8,253 bases of DNA from a bacterium (GTDB lineage Bacteria; Spirochaetota; UBA4802; UBA5550), in NCBI GenBank assembly GCA_024224995.1, contig JAAENB010000602.1, forward strand, positions 1 to 8,253. Direction: 5' to 3'. The first letter of the stretch is position 1. The number at the start of each line of letters is the position of its first letter. Shown piece by piece: positions 1 to 7,268 of this stretch. Both the position numbers and the translations under genes were made by a program. The notes beneath the pieces are model-generated. The model worked only from the letters and a program-made list of their open reading frames with translations. It did no database searches and had not been told where the DNA came from.

Positions 1-1
1 G

Positions 2-82
2 GGTAAATATGACGGAATTAAAACCTTTGTCATGTTTTGGGGAGTTCCCAATCAGGAGACCCTGCAAAAATTCCTATTATAG
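2..82 (+). CDS. Possible C-terminal end of an upstream gene (partial)
   Basis: A reading frame open from the left edge ends at a TAG at 80-82 and would give the last 26 residues of a protein, including the segment KTFVMFWGVPNQETLQKFLL. The mix of residues looks protein-like, but 26 codons without a stop can easily arise by chance and no family is recognised. It lies on the same strand as the operon yet more than 570 bp before the regulator, and a good promoter lies between, so it is unlikely to be part of the same unit. Sequence to the left of the window would settle it. Confidence 0.35.
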   Translation, partial: GKYDGIKTFVMFWGVPNQETLQKFLL

Positions 83-395
83 AGAAAATTAACTTCTGGT
101 ATTATAAATAAAACCCTAATCTGCCTCCGGCAATTTCAGGAGAAGGGCGAGGTATGTCCTGAGAGATAAAAAATGCCCTGATATAAACAAAACAAGTCAA
201 AATCATGACCAGAACCGCTAAATTCAGAGAAAAGGTCCGTGGCAAACCTGTATATCGAACTGTATTCCTCATTGCCCCTTTGAAAAAACACAATTTCATT
301 TGATTTTTTAGATTCCTCAACGATAGTTATCAACATATTTTGTTTACGGCTCGTCCTTAACTTAATGGCATTGGAGCGCAGATCTCCCCGGCCTC

Positions 396-419
396 AGAGG
401 ATTCTCTAGAGGATCCTCT
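396..419. repeat. Tandem pair of 12-bp palindromes
   Basis: AGAGGATTCTCT is followed directly by AGAGGATCCTCT. The second copy is a perfect palindrome, the first differs from it by one base, and the pair together forms a 24-bp near-perfect palindrome with a single T-G mismatch (403/412). It could be a protein-binding site or a cruciform-prone element; there is no T-run directly after it, so it does not look like an intrinsic terminator. Confidence 0.6.
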
Positions 420-514
420 TGCTAATTATGCATTTCTATAAAAATGACTATATCAAAATTACAGATCAACCCTTTTGATTAGACGCAGCCCCTTTTTTTT
501 ACTAGTTTCGTAAG

Positions 515-557
515 TGCGATTCCCGCCTCAGGGGAAAAATGGAGGAAAAAAATCGCA
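515..557. repeat. Spaced inverted repeat upstream of the promoter
   Basis: TGCGATT (515-521) and AATCGCA (551-557) are exact inverted copies separated by 29 bases, and the right arm ends 7 bases before the -35 hexamer. An alternative smaller stem inside it, TTCCC (520-524) with GGGAA (532-536), competes for the same bases. It may be a second regulatory site or only chance. Confidence 0.35.
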
Positions 558-564
558 ATTAAAC

Positions 565-593
565 TTGACGATGCAAATAAAAGGTAGTATTAT
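565..593 (+). promoter_or_regulatory. Sigma-70-type promoter of the operon
   Basis: TTGACG at 565-570 matches five of six positions of the -35 consensus, and TATTAT at 588-593 matches five of six of the -10 consensus, with the optimal 17-bp spacer. The expected transcription start is near 600, leaving a leader of about 55 bases before the regulator's ATG at 656. It is the only good promoter seen for the five genes, whose spacing downstream is at most 43 bp. Confidence 0.75.
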
Positions 594-605
594 ATAAGTG
601 ACTGA

Positions 606-617
606 ACGAACGTTCGT
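606..617. promoter_or_regulatory. Palindromic operator, probably bound by the TetR-family regulator
   Basis: ACGAACGTTCGT is a perfect 12-bp inverted repeat, with further matching pairs outside it (604/619 and 602/621). It begins a few bases after the predicted transcription start of the operon, so a bound dimer would block RNA polymerase. TetR-family proteins bind palindromes of this size and commonly repress their own gene; binding by the product of 656-1234 is inferred from position. Confidence 0.7.
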
Positions 618-655
618 ACTGGATCAGCATATAAATATAAAAAGGACTGCTTAAA

Positions 656-1234
656 ATGGAAGACAAACGAAAGATGATATTGGATGCCGCAATGACTCTA
701 TTTTCGGAAAAAGGGTATTCCGGAACAGGGTTGCGGGAGATCGCTGAAAAAGCCGCAGTATCAATAGGAAATATATATAACTATTTTAAGAATAAAAAAG
801 AGATTTTTGATACCATACTCTCTCCTGACAAGATTATGGCCTCACTGGCCACAATTCCCGTAATGATGAATGAGGAATTCCCCAATAACCTGAACAAGCT
901 CATACTGAAAGCCAAAAATGTCGTTGATGAAGAGATTGAATTATACAAACTCATATTTATTGACCTCATAGAATTCAATGGTGAAAACACAAACAAAACC
1001 ATGGACATGGTAATTCAATTTACCCAATCAAGTCTTGAAGAAAAAATACGGAATAATGAAGTAACTTCCTATATAAGAAATATGGACTATAAACTCTTTG
1101 TAAAGAGTTTCATTCTAATGATGATTCCCTTTTTTGTAACAACCAATATACTGCCGGCAGCAAGAATACAAAAATCGGATGAAGAAATGGCGGAAATGCT
1201 TGCCAATGTCTTTTTACATGGGATAGCCACATGA
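656..1234 (+). CDS. TetR/AcrR-family transcriptional regulator
   Basis: This is a 192-residue protein of the usual length for TetR-family one-component regulators. Residues 6-52 form the N-terminal DNA-binding domain: helix 1 ends in the FSEKGYSGTG turn, residues 25-44 form the helix-turn-helix (LREIAEKAAVSIGNIYNYF), and the KNKKEIF segment that normally follows the recognition helix is present. Residues from about 70 on are the variable ligand-binding and dimerisation part, which shows no motif that reveals the ligand. The ATG at 656 is supported by AAAGGA at 641-646, 9 bases upstream. The gene is first in the operon behind a palindromic operator, so autorepression and control of the downstream envelope genes is the natural reading, with release by the transported substrate or a related lipid as an inference. 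Its stop codon overlaps the next start as ATGA, so the repressor and the barrel protein are probably translationally coupled. Confidence 0.93.
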   Translation: MEDKRKMILDAAMTLFSEKGYSGTGLREIAEKAAVSIGNIYNYFKNKKEIFDTILSPDKIMASLATIPVMMNEEFPNNLNKLILKAKNVVDEEIELYKLIFIDLIEFNGENTNKTMDMVIQFTQSSLEEKIRNNEVTSYIRNMDYKLFVKSFILMMIPFFVTTNILPAARIQKSDEEMAEMLANVFLHGIAT

Positions 1235-2769
1235 AACGCGGTCCCGTAATACATGTCTTAGCACTGCTAAACATCTTTTCATACTGCACAATGGGAATAC
1301 TCATAATACTAACGATCCCCATTTTTGTTCTGGGAAGTGAAACAGCGGCACAGGCACAGACGGATCTCCAGAGAAAAATCGGGATTGAGAAAAAGGAAGT
1401 TGATGAAGAAGATGATGAGGACGAGGAAGATGAGGACGATGACGACGATGACGATGATGATGATGAGGGATTTACCGTAAGCGGCTTTATTGAACTGGAA
1501 AATTATATCAGCACCTATAGTGAACAGGAGATAAAAGATGCTTTTAAGAAAAACGAGATCAGGAAGAATCTTAAATTAAAATTCGGCAGCAGCAGCCTGT
1601 TCTTCGAGTCAGATATAAACCTCTACGCCATACCGCTCCTGACGGACGGTGTTAACAGCCAGTATATTTATTCCCATAGCGCAGCAGTTTCCCGGAACAT
1701 GACTGTTTCGGGCCGGGGGTTTGAACTCAATTTTAATAAGTTTTATTTAAACTATGCCATAGGAATGTTCCGGTTTCGATTGGGAAACCAGGTTTTTGCC
1801 TGGGGAACAGCAGATATATTTAACCCCACTTCCTATTTTAATTCTTTTGATCTCAGGGAATTCCTGCTCAAAGATGAGGACGAAATGAAACCGGGAGTTC
1901 CCACGTTCGCCGCCCTGCTTACTTCCGGCAGCCACTCCCTTGAAATAGTACTGGCCCCGCTTCATATTCCTTCTTCCCTGCCGCAAGAAGGAAACTTCTG
2001 GGGAATACAATATAAAGAAGGCCCCTTCCCCGTAAAGCTTGGAGATCCGCAGGCACTGGAACCGGCAGTGTGGAATATGGGTATAGGCGCGCAATATTCT
2101 ACCAGCCAGTGGGGAAGCGATATCAACGTAAGTCTTTATTACGGCCCCGACAAGGAACCGGCAATGCGGCCAATGAATACGATTATCCCTCTAAATGAGC
2201 CTGTGTCGATATTTGTGAGCCCGGAGTATTATACCCTGGCCATGTTTGGTCTCTCCCTGTCAAAAACAATCAGCGCTTTTACCGTACAGCTGGAAGGAGC
2301 ATACTCCCCGAATAAAACCGGGGTAGTAGAGGGAGATTATAATGGCGATATTGCCTCACTCCTGCCGTTTGCCGTAAGAAAATGCCATTTTATTTCATAC
2401 TCCGGGGGCTTTAATTATTTTATCCCCATAAACAAACTAATCGAAAGCCATGAAGGCGATATGGTCTTTACCGTGGAATGGACTCAATCGGTATTTCTTG
2501 ATTCGGAAATAATGAAACCAATGATTACCGATTTTCTCATTACACGCTTGCAGGACTCCTTTTTTAATAGTAAAATGGAAGTATCGGTAACGGGAATTAT
2601 CGATGTCAGTGACTGGAGTTTTGTGATTATGCCCGGGGCACAGTATAAATTCGACAGGGGAATATCGATTGCCCTCTCCTATGCCTATATCAACAGTAAC
2701 TCCGATTCTTTTCTCGGCTATTATAATCATAATGATGTCGCAACAGTGAGGATACGCTATGAATACTAA
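1231..2769 (+). CDS. Outer-membrane beta-barrel protein, DUF1302-like, with polyacidic N-terminal arm
   Basis: This 512-residue protein starts with a long hydrophobic stretch (residues 6-35) after M-K-R, ending in a likely signal-peptidase site after AQA (residue 42). Residues 58-79 are 22 Asp/Glu in a row, after which the predicted barrel starts (FTVSGFIELENY, 81-92). Residues 183-213 carry the signature RLGNQVFAWGTADIFNP...DLREFLL, followed by the acidic DEDEMK; this resembles the RLGxQxxxWGxxDxxNP...DLRxFL motif of DUF1302-type barrels. The second half consists of alternating, aromatic-rich strands, and the protein ends VRIRYEY with a terminal aromatic residue as barrel-assembly signals do. 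The start at 1231 is chosen because it supplies the basic n-region and the ATGA overlap; Met22 (1294) would lack both charge and a ribosome site. The likely role is an outer-membrane partner of the RND pump; family placement is by motif only, and the substrate is unknown. Confidence 0.82.
   Translation: MKRGPVIHVLALLNIFSYCTMGILIILTIPIFVLGSETAAQAQTDLQRKIGIEKKEVDEEDDEDEEDEDDDDDDDDDDEGFTVSGFIELENYISTYSEQEIKDAFKKNEIRKNLKLKFGSSSLFFESDINLYAIPLLTDGVNSQYIYSHSAAVSRNMTVSGRGFELNFNKFYLNYAIGMFRFRLGNQVFAWGTADIFNPTSYFNSFDLREFLLKDEDEMKPGVPTFAALLTSGSHSLEIVLAPLHIPSSLPQEGNFWGIQYKEGPFPVKLGDPQALEPAVWNMGIGAQYSTSQWGSDINVSLYYGPDKEPAMRPMNTIIPLNEPVSIFVSPEYYTLAMFGLSLSKTISAFTVQLEGAYSPNKTGVVEGDYNGDIASLLPFAVRKCHFISYSGGFNYFIPINKLIESHEGDMVFTVEWTQSVFLDSEIMKPMITDFLITRLQDSFFNSKMEVSVTGIIDVSDWSFVIMPGAQYKFDRGISIALSYAYINSNSDSFLGYYNHNDVATVRIRYEY
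1402..1467 (+). repeat. Low-complexity (GAN)n tract encoding 22 acidic residues
   Basis: Every one of 22 consecutive codons is GAT, GAC, GAA or GAG, encoding residues 58-79 of the barrel protein, including ten Asp in a row (69-78). The tract may change length in frame by replication slippage. It lies right after the signal peptide, so in the mature protein it forms part of an N-terminal arm expected on the periplasmic side of the barrel. Confidence 0.85.
2746..2752 (+). promoter_or_regulatory. Ribosome binding site of the lipoprotein gene, inside the barrel gene
   Basis: GTGAGGA lies 6 bases before the ATG at 2759 and within the last codons of the barrel gene. It supports the 11-bp overlapping start and shows that the overlap is a real coding arrangement. 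Confidence 0.7.
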
Positions 2770-4522
2770 ACCGCTAATTTATTTTTCAGCCTTTTTCTTG
2801 ACCTGTTTTTTATCATCCTGCGGAACTCAGGCTATTGGAGATATAAACCTGGCAGGTACGGTTGATTTTTCAGAGGCACCAACACAGACCGGACCCGCTT
2901 TTATTATTATCAGCAATACTGATGATTTCGATAAAATAGAAAATGATCCCATGAACAGTGTAATCTCAATGGTACGGATAAACGACAGCGGAACTTTTTC
3001 AATCAATCTTTCGGAGCTGGGAGTGCAGGCTGGAGATATTATCTACCTTGTTGCTTTTATCGATAATGATTATACCGGCAGTGTGCCCTACCCCACGGAA
3101 GGAGATTATGTTGGATTCTATATACAGGAAGACGGATTCTCCACCGGGTACGAGGTAAGCGGGGAGACCGTGAGCAATCTAACAATCAACGTGAACCGGC
3201 AGGTGTATGATTTTGAAGCGGCAGTAAGTGGAACCATCAACGGGAGCGAAGCCGGTGAAATGACCGTAATCGCCTATACCGGCGCAATCGAATCTCTCGA
3301 CTTCAGCTCCCTGGATACGGACAGCATAATCGGGTACAAGCGCCTGGAAAAACCGGCAGGTTCCACTGACTATACCTTAAAAATATTACCCTACGGCACG
3401 GCCCTTCCCGTGGAAAAAGTATATATTATCGGTTTTATAGACAAAAACGGGAACGGAAGCCCGGACGGAGGAGATCAAATAGGCTACTATCTCGACGCGG
3501 ACGGCGGTGTACCCAAACAGCTCACCATAAGCGAAGGAACCCTGGAGAACATTAATGTTGATATCAAGATGGCAGTGACCAATCCTTCCGGATACACCAT
3601 GAGCATTGCAGGGTCATTTAACAACAGTACAGGAACCGGCACCGCGGAAAAACCCATCTTTATTATTGTCGCCAATGGCGATGATCCGTCAGCGATCTTT
3701 AGCGACCCGGTCTCTGCCATAAAAGAATTCCAAAAACTGGCGCCCGGAGAAAATACTTTTGATATAAATCTCTCAAATACGGATCTGGTTCCCGGCGACC
3801 AGGTTATGGTAATAGCACTCTGGGACAGGGATTACGCCGGCGGCTTTCCAAATCCAACAACCAATGCCGACACAGACTTGCGGGACAAGGTAGGGTTCTA
3901 TCAAAATACCGATGTACAGAACTTTGAACTTTCAGTTACCCTTACGGAAGGCGTGAACACCGTCTCCCATAACTTCGCGCCCAACGGCAGTTCCAACACC
4001 AACTACCAGTTTAATATCAACAAATATATTTATGACTACGCAACAACCGTCCAATTCCAGCTGGACCCGGACGAGCGGGACAGAGCGGGAACCCCTTCGG
4101 AAGATCACAATTTTATTATTGTTGTATGCCACCAGGACGGCGTTAGTGACGGGTTCTGGGGCGCCTACAGTATCTCCGACCTGAACTACGTCATAGCCAT
4201 GAGCACTCTCCCGTATAAAACAGACGAAGACTATGTCTACGAGGTTCCAATCCTGAACGCAATAGACGACCGCGTCAGCAACACAACAACAATGCCGGTC
4301 TATGTATATGTAATTTACGATCACGAAAATCCCGGAGAAACAGGATACGGCATACCTTCCACCGATGATCCTATTGCCGCGTATTGGGAAAACAACTGGA
4401 TCAAAGGAGACGTACCGCTTTTATGGACACTGGAAAGTAATACCACCAGTGTCTTACTCAACGCCGACGGAGACTCGGACAACAACCCCTACGGGGTAAA
4501 GTTTCTTGGCAGAGAATACTAA
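2759..4522 (+). CDS. Lipoprotein with four tandem beta-rich repeats
   Basis: The 587-residue product begins with a type II signal peptide: K4, a hydrophobic core (6-18), and the lipobox LSSC with the lipidated cysteine at 21. No named family is recognised. The rest reads as four diverged repeats of roughly 120-160 residues (about 30-153, 155-272, 280-427, 428-587). Each has a strand near FIII or VIAY and then a hydrophobic strand running into an Asp-rich loop and a (V/I)GFY-like strand: IDNDYTGS/VGFY (101-121), IDKNGNGSPDGGD/IGYY (227-244), WDRDYAGG/VGFY (355-381), YDHENPGE/IAAY (520-542). A further DGDSDNN stretch sits near the C-terminus (570-576). The loops resemble calcium-binding turns, which is an inference. 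Overlap with the barrel gene by 11 bp suggests a partner of the barrel at the outer membrane; whether it faces the periplasm or the surface cannot be told. Confidence 0.85.
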   Translation: MNTKPLIYFSAFFLTCFLSSCGTQAIGDINLAGTVDFSEAPTQTGPAFIIISNTDDFDKIENDPMNSVISMVRINDSGTFSINLSELGVQAGDIIYLVAFIDNDYTGSVPYPTEGDYVGFYIQEDGFSTGYEVSGETVSNLTINVNRQVYDFEAAVSGTINGSEAGEMTVIAYTGAIESLDFSSLDTDSIIGYKRLEKPAGSTDYTLKILPYGTALPVEKVYIIGFIDKNGNGSPDGGDQIGYYLDADGGVPKQLTISEGTLENINVDIKMAVTNPSGYTMSIAGSFNNSTGTGTAEKPIFIIVANGDDPSAIFSDPVSAIKEFQKLAPGENTFDINLSNTDLVPGDQVMVIALWDRDYAGGFPNPTTNADTDLRDKVGFYQNTDVQNFELSVTLTEGVNTVSHNFAPNGSSNTNYQFNINKYIYDYATTVQFQLDPDERDRAGTPSEDHNFIIVVCHQDGVSDGFWGAYSISDLNYVIAMSTLPYKTDEDYVYEVPILNAIDDRVSNTTTMPVYVYVIYDHENPGETGYGIPSTDDPIAAYWENNWIKGDVPLLWTLESNTTSVLLNADGDSDNNPYGVKFLGREY

Positions 4523-4552
4523 ATAAAGAAAGATAATCGGAGAAAAAAATCT

Positions 4553-7225
4553 ATGAATAAATATCTCGATTTTGTTATTAACCGTCCATTTATTGTCATT
4601 GCCGCCGCAGTTATTATTACAATTGTACTTGGTCTTGGGTTTCCAAAACTTGAGTTCGAAAGCTCACTCGATTCCGTAATGCCCAAAAAGGATCCCGAGT
4701 ATATTCTCAATGAAAAGATGAAAAAGATCTATGGGAATAACGGAAAATTTATTGTGCTCTGCGCTACCACAGACAACGCGATGGAACCCGCTTTTCTTAA
4801 AAAAATCGACAATCTTCATTACGATATAGAAGAATACCAGCTCTTTAATAAATTAAGAGAAGAAACCCGGATGGAAAAATTCAACAGCGTGCTAAAAGGA
4901 GAAATAATGTTCTCTACGCTGCTGGAACTCTTTAATGATGACCCGGCATTCCAGCGGGTCCTGACACGAAAGAGCAGCACCCTCCTGGGAACAGTCAAAC
5001 CCGATGATATACTCTCAATGAGGGACCTGGCAAATCTCAAAAGATCAATTATTGAAGCAAACGAAATAAAAAAACAGGAGCTTATTGATGTTATAATATC
5101 TCCCTTTTCCATGAAAGACCTGGTGGGAGAAGATGAAACCCTCACCACCTACGAACTGGTTGAAGATGATGACTACGGAAAAAGAAAAGTTCCCGCGACA
5201 CAAGAAGAGATACAACAATTTAAAGAGCGGTTAACAAACAATCCCATGTTTGAAAAAGGCATTTACGCCAGGGATCTTAAAACAAAAAAAATTACCGACT
5301 TCGGCATAATGATACGCCTTAATGATTCCTTTATTTACGATCCCATTGCCGCTGAAATGGAAGAAATAGGCAATAGCTACGCGGGTCTTAATATTGTGCA
5401 GCAGGGAATCCCTGTTATGTACCGCGCGATTAACAACTATATGAAAAGAGACCTCATCAAGTTTATACCACTGGTACTACTGGTTGTTATAGTGGTCTTC
5501 TTTCTTAACTTCAGATCCATCAGGGGAGTTATTCTCCCCTTTATTACCCTCTCCCTTGCCGACATCTGGGTGCTGGGACTCATGGGCCACCTCGGGTATA
5601 AACTCACGGTAATAGGAATATCGCTTCCGCCGCTTATGATCGCGGTCGGCAGTTCCTACGCGATTCATATCCTTAATCAGTATTATATCGATTTTGATGA
5701 TATCGCCAAACAGGGCAAAAAAGAAGGACTTAAAAAATCGATGTCCCATATTTCACAAACCGTAGCCCTGGCCGGAGTTACAACGTTCACCGGTTTTATA
5801 ATGCTGCTGACCAACCAGGTTTCGGCCATTAAAGAATGGGGGGTGTTTTCGGCCATAGGGGTAGCCTTCGCGGTAATTATCTCAATATCACTTATTCCGG
5901 CTGTGCTGGTACTGCTTCCCCATAAAAACCCGAAAGGGGAACGCAAGCAGGCCGCGCGCGAAAAAGAAAGCGTGTTAAAAACTTTGCTCGTGGACAGGAT
6001 AATTGCTTTATTCACGTACCTCACCATACATCATTACCGCAAGGTAGTGCTGGGAACGCTTGTTGTTCTTGTGGCGGCGATTGTTGGAATGATGAATATT
6101 GAAGCGGAAACATCTATCCATGCCTACTTTAAAAAAGGTGACCCCATGCTTACCAGTTCCAAATACATTGGTGAAAAATTCGGCGGCGCTTTTGGACTTA
6201 ACATTCTCTTTGATTCGGGAGAAAAAGGAGGAGCAAAAAACCCGGAATTTTTAAAAACCATTGAAGAATTTAGAACATGGCTTGAAGCCGATGAAAATAT
6301 AGACCTCAATATCGGCCGTACCGATGCTTTTCCTGATTTTATTAAAACCATGCACCTGGCAATGAACAATAACGATAAAGAGCACTACTCGATCCCGGAT
6401 AAAAAAATAGATGTTGAAAGTTATATCAATATGTATATGGGTGATGATGAAAATGACGATGGAAGAATCGATGATTTTGAACCGTATGTTGATAAGCATT
6501 ACCAGGTAGCCAACATATTCGCGCGGGTCTGGGAAAAGCAAGGGCACCTGCTCAGTTCTGCGGACATGGATCACCTCATCAGTAAAATAAAAACACATCT
6601 CGACAAAACACTTCCCAAAAAATACAGCTATAAAACCAGCGGCGAGCCAAAGATAATTGTACAACTCACCCGCTACGTGGTCCGGGGGCAAATAATGAGC
6701 CTTTTATTCAGCCTGCTTGTTGTCTCCATTATGGTTATCCTGTTATTCAGAAATTTTAAAGCCGGGCTGGTATCCATAATACCCATTGGTATTGCCGTAA
6801 CCATTAATTTTGGGGTAATGGGCTGGTTTGGCATTAAGCTTGACATGGCAACAGCGGTTATCGCGTCCATCACTATCGGTATTGGAATAGATGATACGAT
6901 TCATTTTTTAAATACATTCAAGTATTTTAGAGGAAAAAATTATTCAATAGATGAAACAATTAGCAGAACTATCGCGGTATCGGGTAAGGCTATTATCTAT
7001 ACCTCGGCTGCGTTAATTTTTGGTTTTTTAATTTTATCAGTATCAAACTTTAATCCCATTGTTCTCTTTGGAAAGCTGGTTGCCCTTACCATGATCGCAA
7101 CCACAATAGGCGCGCTCCTGGTACTTCCCTCGGTAATCAAGGCTACAGGGGTTTCTCTTGAAGAAACGGAATCCGGTTCCTTGCTGTGGAAATATCAAGA
7201 GGAGTCTTCCCAGGGAGAGGGATAG
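4553..7225 (+). CDS. RND-superfamily transporter of the MMPL type
   Basis: The 890-residue product has the internally duplicated RND layout: a membrane segment at 13-30, a periplasmic domain at 31-302, five segments between about 303 and 455, then a seventh at 496-514, a second periplasmic domain at 515-712 and five more between about 714 and 861. In the tenth segment GIGIDDTIHFL (776-786) carries the paired acidic residues D780 and D781 typical of the proton relay in this superfamily; the equivalent place in the fourth segment reads AVGSSYAIHIL (364-374) with no acid. The size and lack of AcrB-like features fit the COG1033/MMPL group, which moves lipids and other hydrophobic compounds. Residues 632-643 match an EF-hand loop, which is odd. 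The ATG at 4553 has CGGAGA at 4538-4543 and lies 30 bp after the lipoprotein gene. As the pump of the operon it presumably hands substrate to the LolA-like carrier encoded next; the substrate is unknown. Confidence 0.93.
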   Translation: MNKYLDFVINRPFIVIAAAVIITIVLGLGFPKLEFESSLDSVMPKKDPEYILNEKMKKIYGNNGKFIVLCATTDNAMEPAFLKKIDNLHYDIEEYQLFNKLREETRMEKFNSVLKGEIMFSTLLELFNDDPAFQRVLTRKSSTLLGTVKPDDILSMRDLANLKRSIIEANEIKKQELIDVIISPFSMKDLVGEDETLTTYELVEDDDYGKRKVPATQEEIQQFKERLTNNPMFEKGIYARDLKTKKITDFGIMIRLNDSFIYDPIAAEMEEIGNSYAGLNIVQQGIPVMYRAINNYMKRDLIKFIPLVLLVVIVVFFLNFRSIRGVILPFITLSLADIWVLGLMGHLGYKLTVIGISLPPLMIAVGSSYAIHILNQYYIDFDDIAKQGKKEGLKKSMSHISQTVALAGVTTFTGFIMLLTNQVSAIKEWGVFSAIGVAFAVIISISLIPAVLVLLPHKNPKGERKQAAREKESVLKTLLVDRIIALFTYLTIHHYRKVVLGTLVVLVAAIVGMMNIEAETSIHAYFKKGDPMLTSSKYIGEKFGGAFGLNILFDSGEKGGAKNPEFLKTIEEFRTWLEADENIDLNIGRTDAFPDFIKTMHLAMNNNDKEHYSIPDKKIDVESYINMYMGDDENDDGRIDDFEPYVDKHYQVANIFARVWEKQGHLLSSADMDHLISKIKTHLDKTLPKKYSYKTSGEPKIIVQLTRYVVRGQIMSLLFSLLVVSIMVILLFRNFKAGLVSIIPIGIAVTINFGVMGWFGIKLDMATAVIASITIGIGIDDTIHFLNTFKYFRGKNYSIDETISRTIAVSGKAIIYTSAALIFGFLILSVSNFNPIVLFGKLVALTMIATTIGALLVLPSVIKATGVSLEETESGSLLWKYQEESSQGEG

Positions 7226-7252
7226 ATATAAAATAGTAAGAAAAAAATAAAA

Positions 7253-7259
7253 CGGAGGA
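7253..7259 (+). promoter_or_regulatory. Strong ribosome binding site of the LolA-like gene
   Basis: CGGAGGA ends 9 bases before the ATG at 7269 and is the best Shine-Dalgarno match in the operon. It fixes the start and suggests that the carrier is translated well in its own right, not only by coupling. Confidence 0.75.
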
Positions 7260-7268
7260 TTTTACCAG

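Larger units (their letters stand above)
83..564. other. Intergenic region without a convincing gene
   Basis: About 480 bases separate the possible upstream gene end from the operon promoter. Two overlapping minus-strand frames (102-320, starting with TTG, and 136-336) and a 32-codon plus-strand frame (205-303) are open here, but none has a properly spaced ribosome binding site or a recognisable product. What can be seen is a tandem palindrome at 396-419, a run of eight T at 493-500, and a spaced inverted repeat at 515-521 and 551-557 just upstream of the promoter. No tRNA-like or riboswitch-like fold was recognised. Confidence 0.6.

Noticed and set aside
205..303. Plus-strand 32-codon frame starting with ATG
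   Set aside because: No ribosome binding site, and the product shows no recognisable feature.
102..336. Two overlapping minus-strand open frames (102-320 and 136-336), possibly small proteins or a decayed gene
   Set aside because: One starts with TTG, neither has a well-spaced ribosome site, and neither product resembles a known family. The overlap of two frames in AT-rich sequence fits chance.
404..416. CTCTAGAGGATCC matches the XbaI-BamHI part of common cloning polylinkers
   Set aside because: The match stops at these 13 bases, the flanks are not vector sequence, and the natural palindrome explains it. Contamination is unlikely.
489..539. CCCCTTTTT and GGGGAAAAA looked like arms of an inverted repeat
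   Set aside because: They are complementary only in the same direction, so they cannot form a hairpin.
4553..7225. Could the pump be an AcrB-type drug exporter or SecDF?
   Set aside because: It lacks the AcrB length (over 1000 residues) and the SecDF motifs, and the GIGIDDTIHFL segment with its LolA-like neighbour fits the MMPL group.
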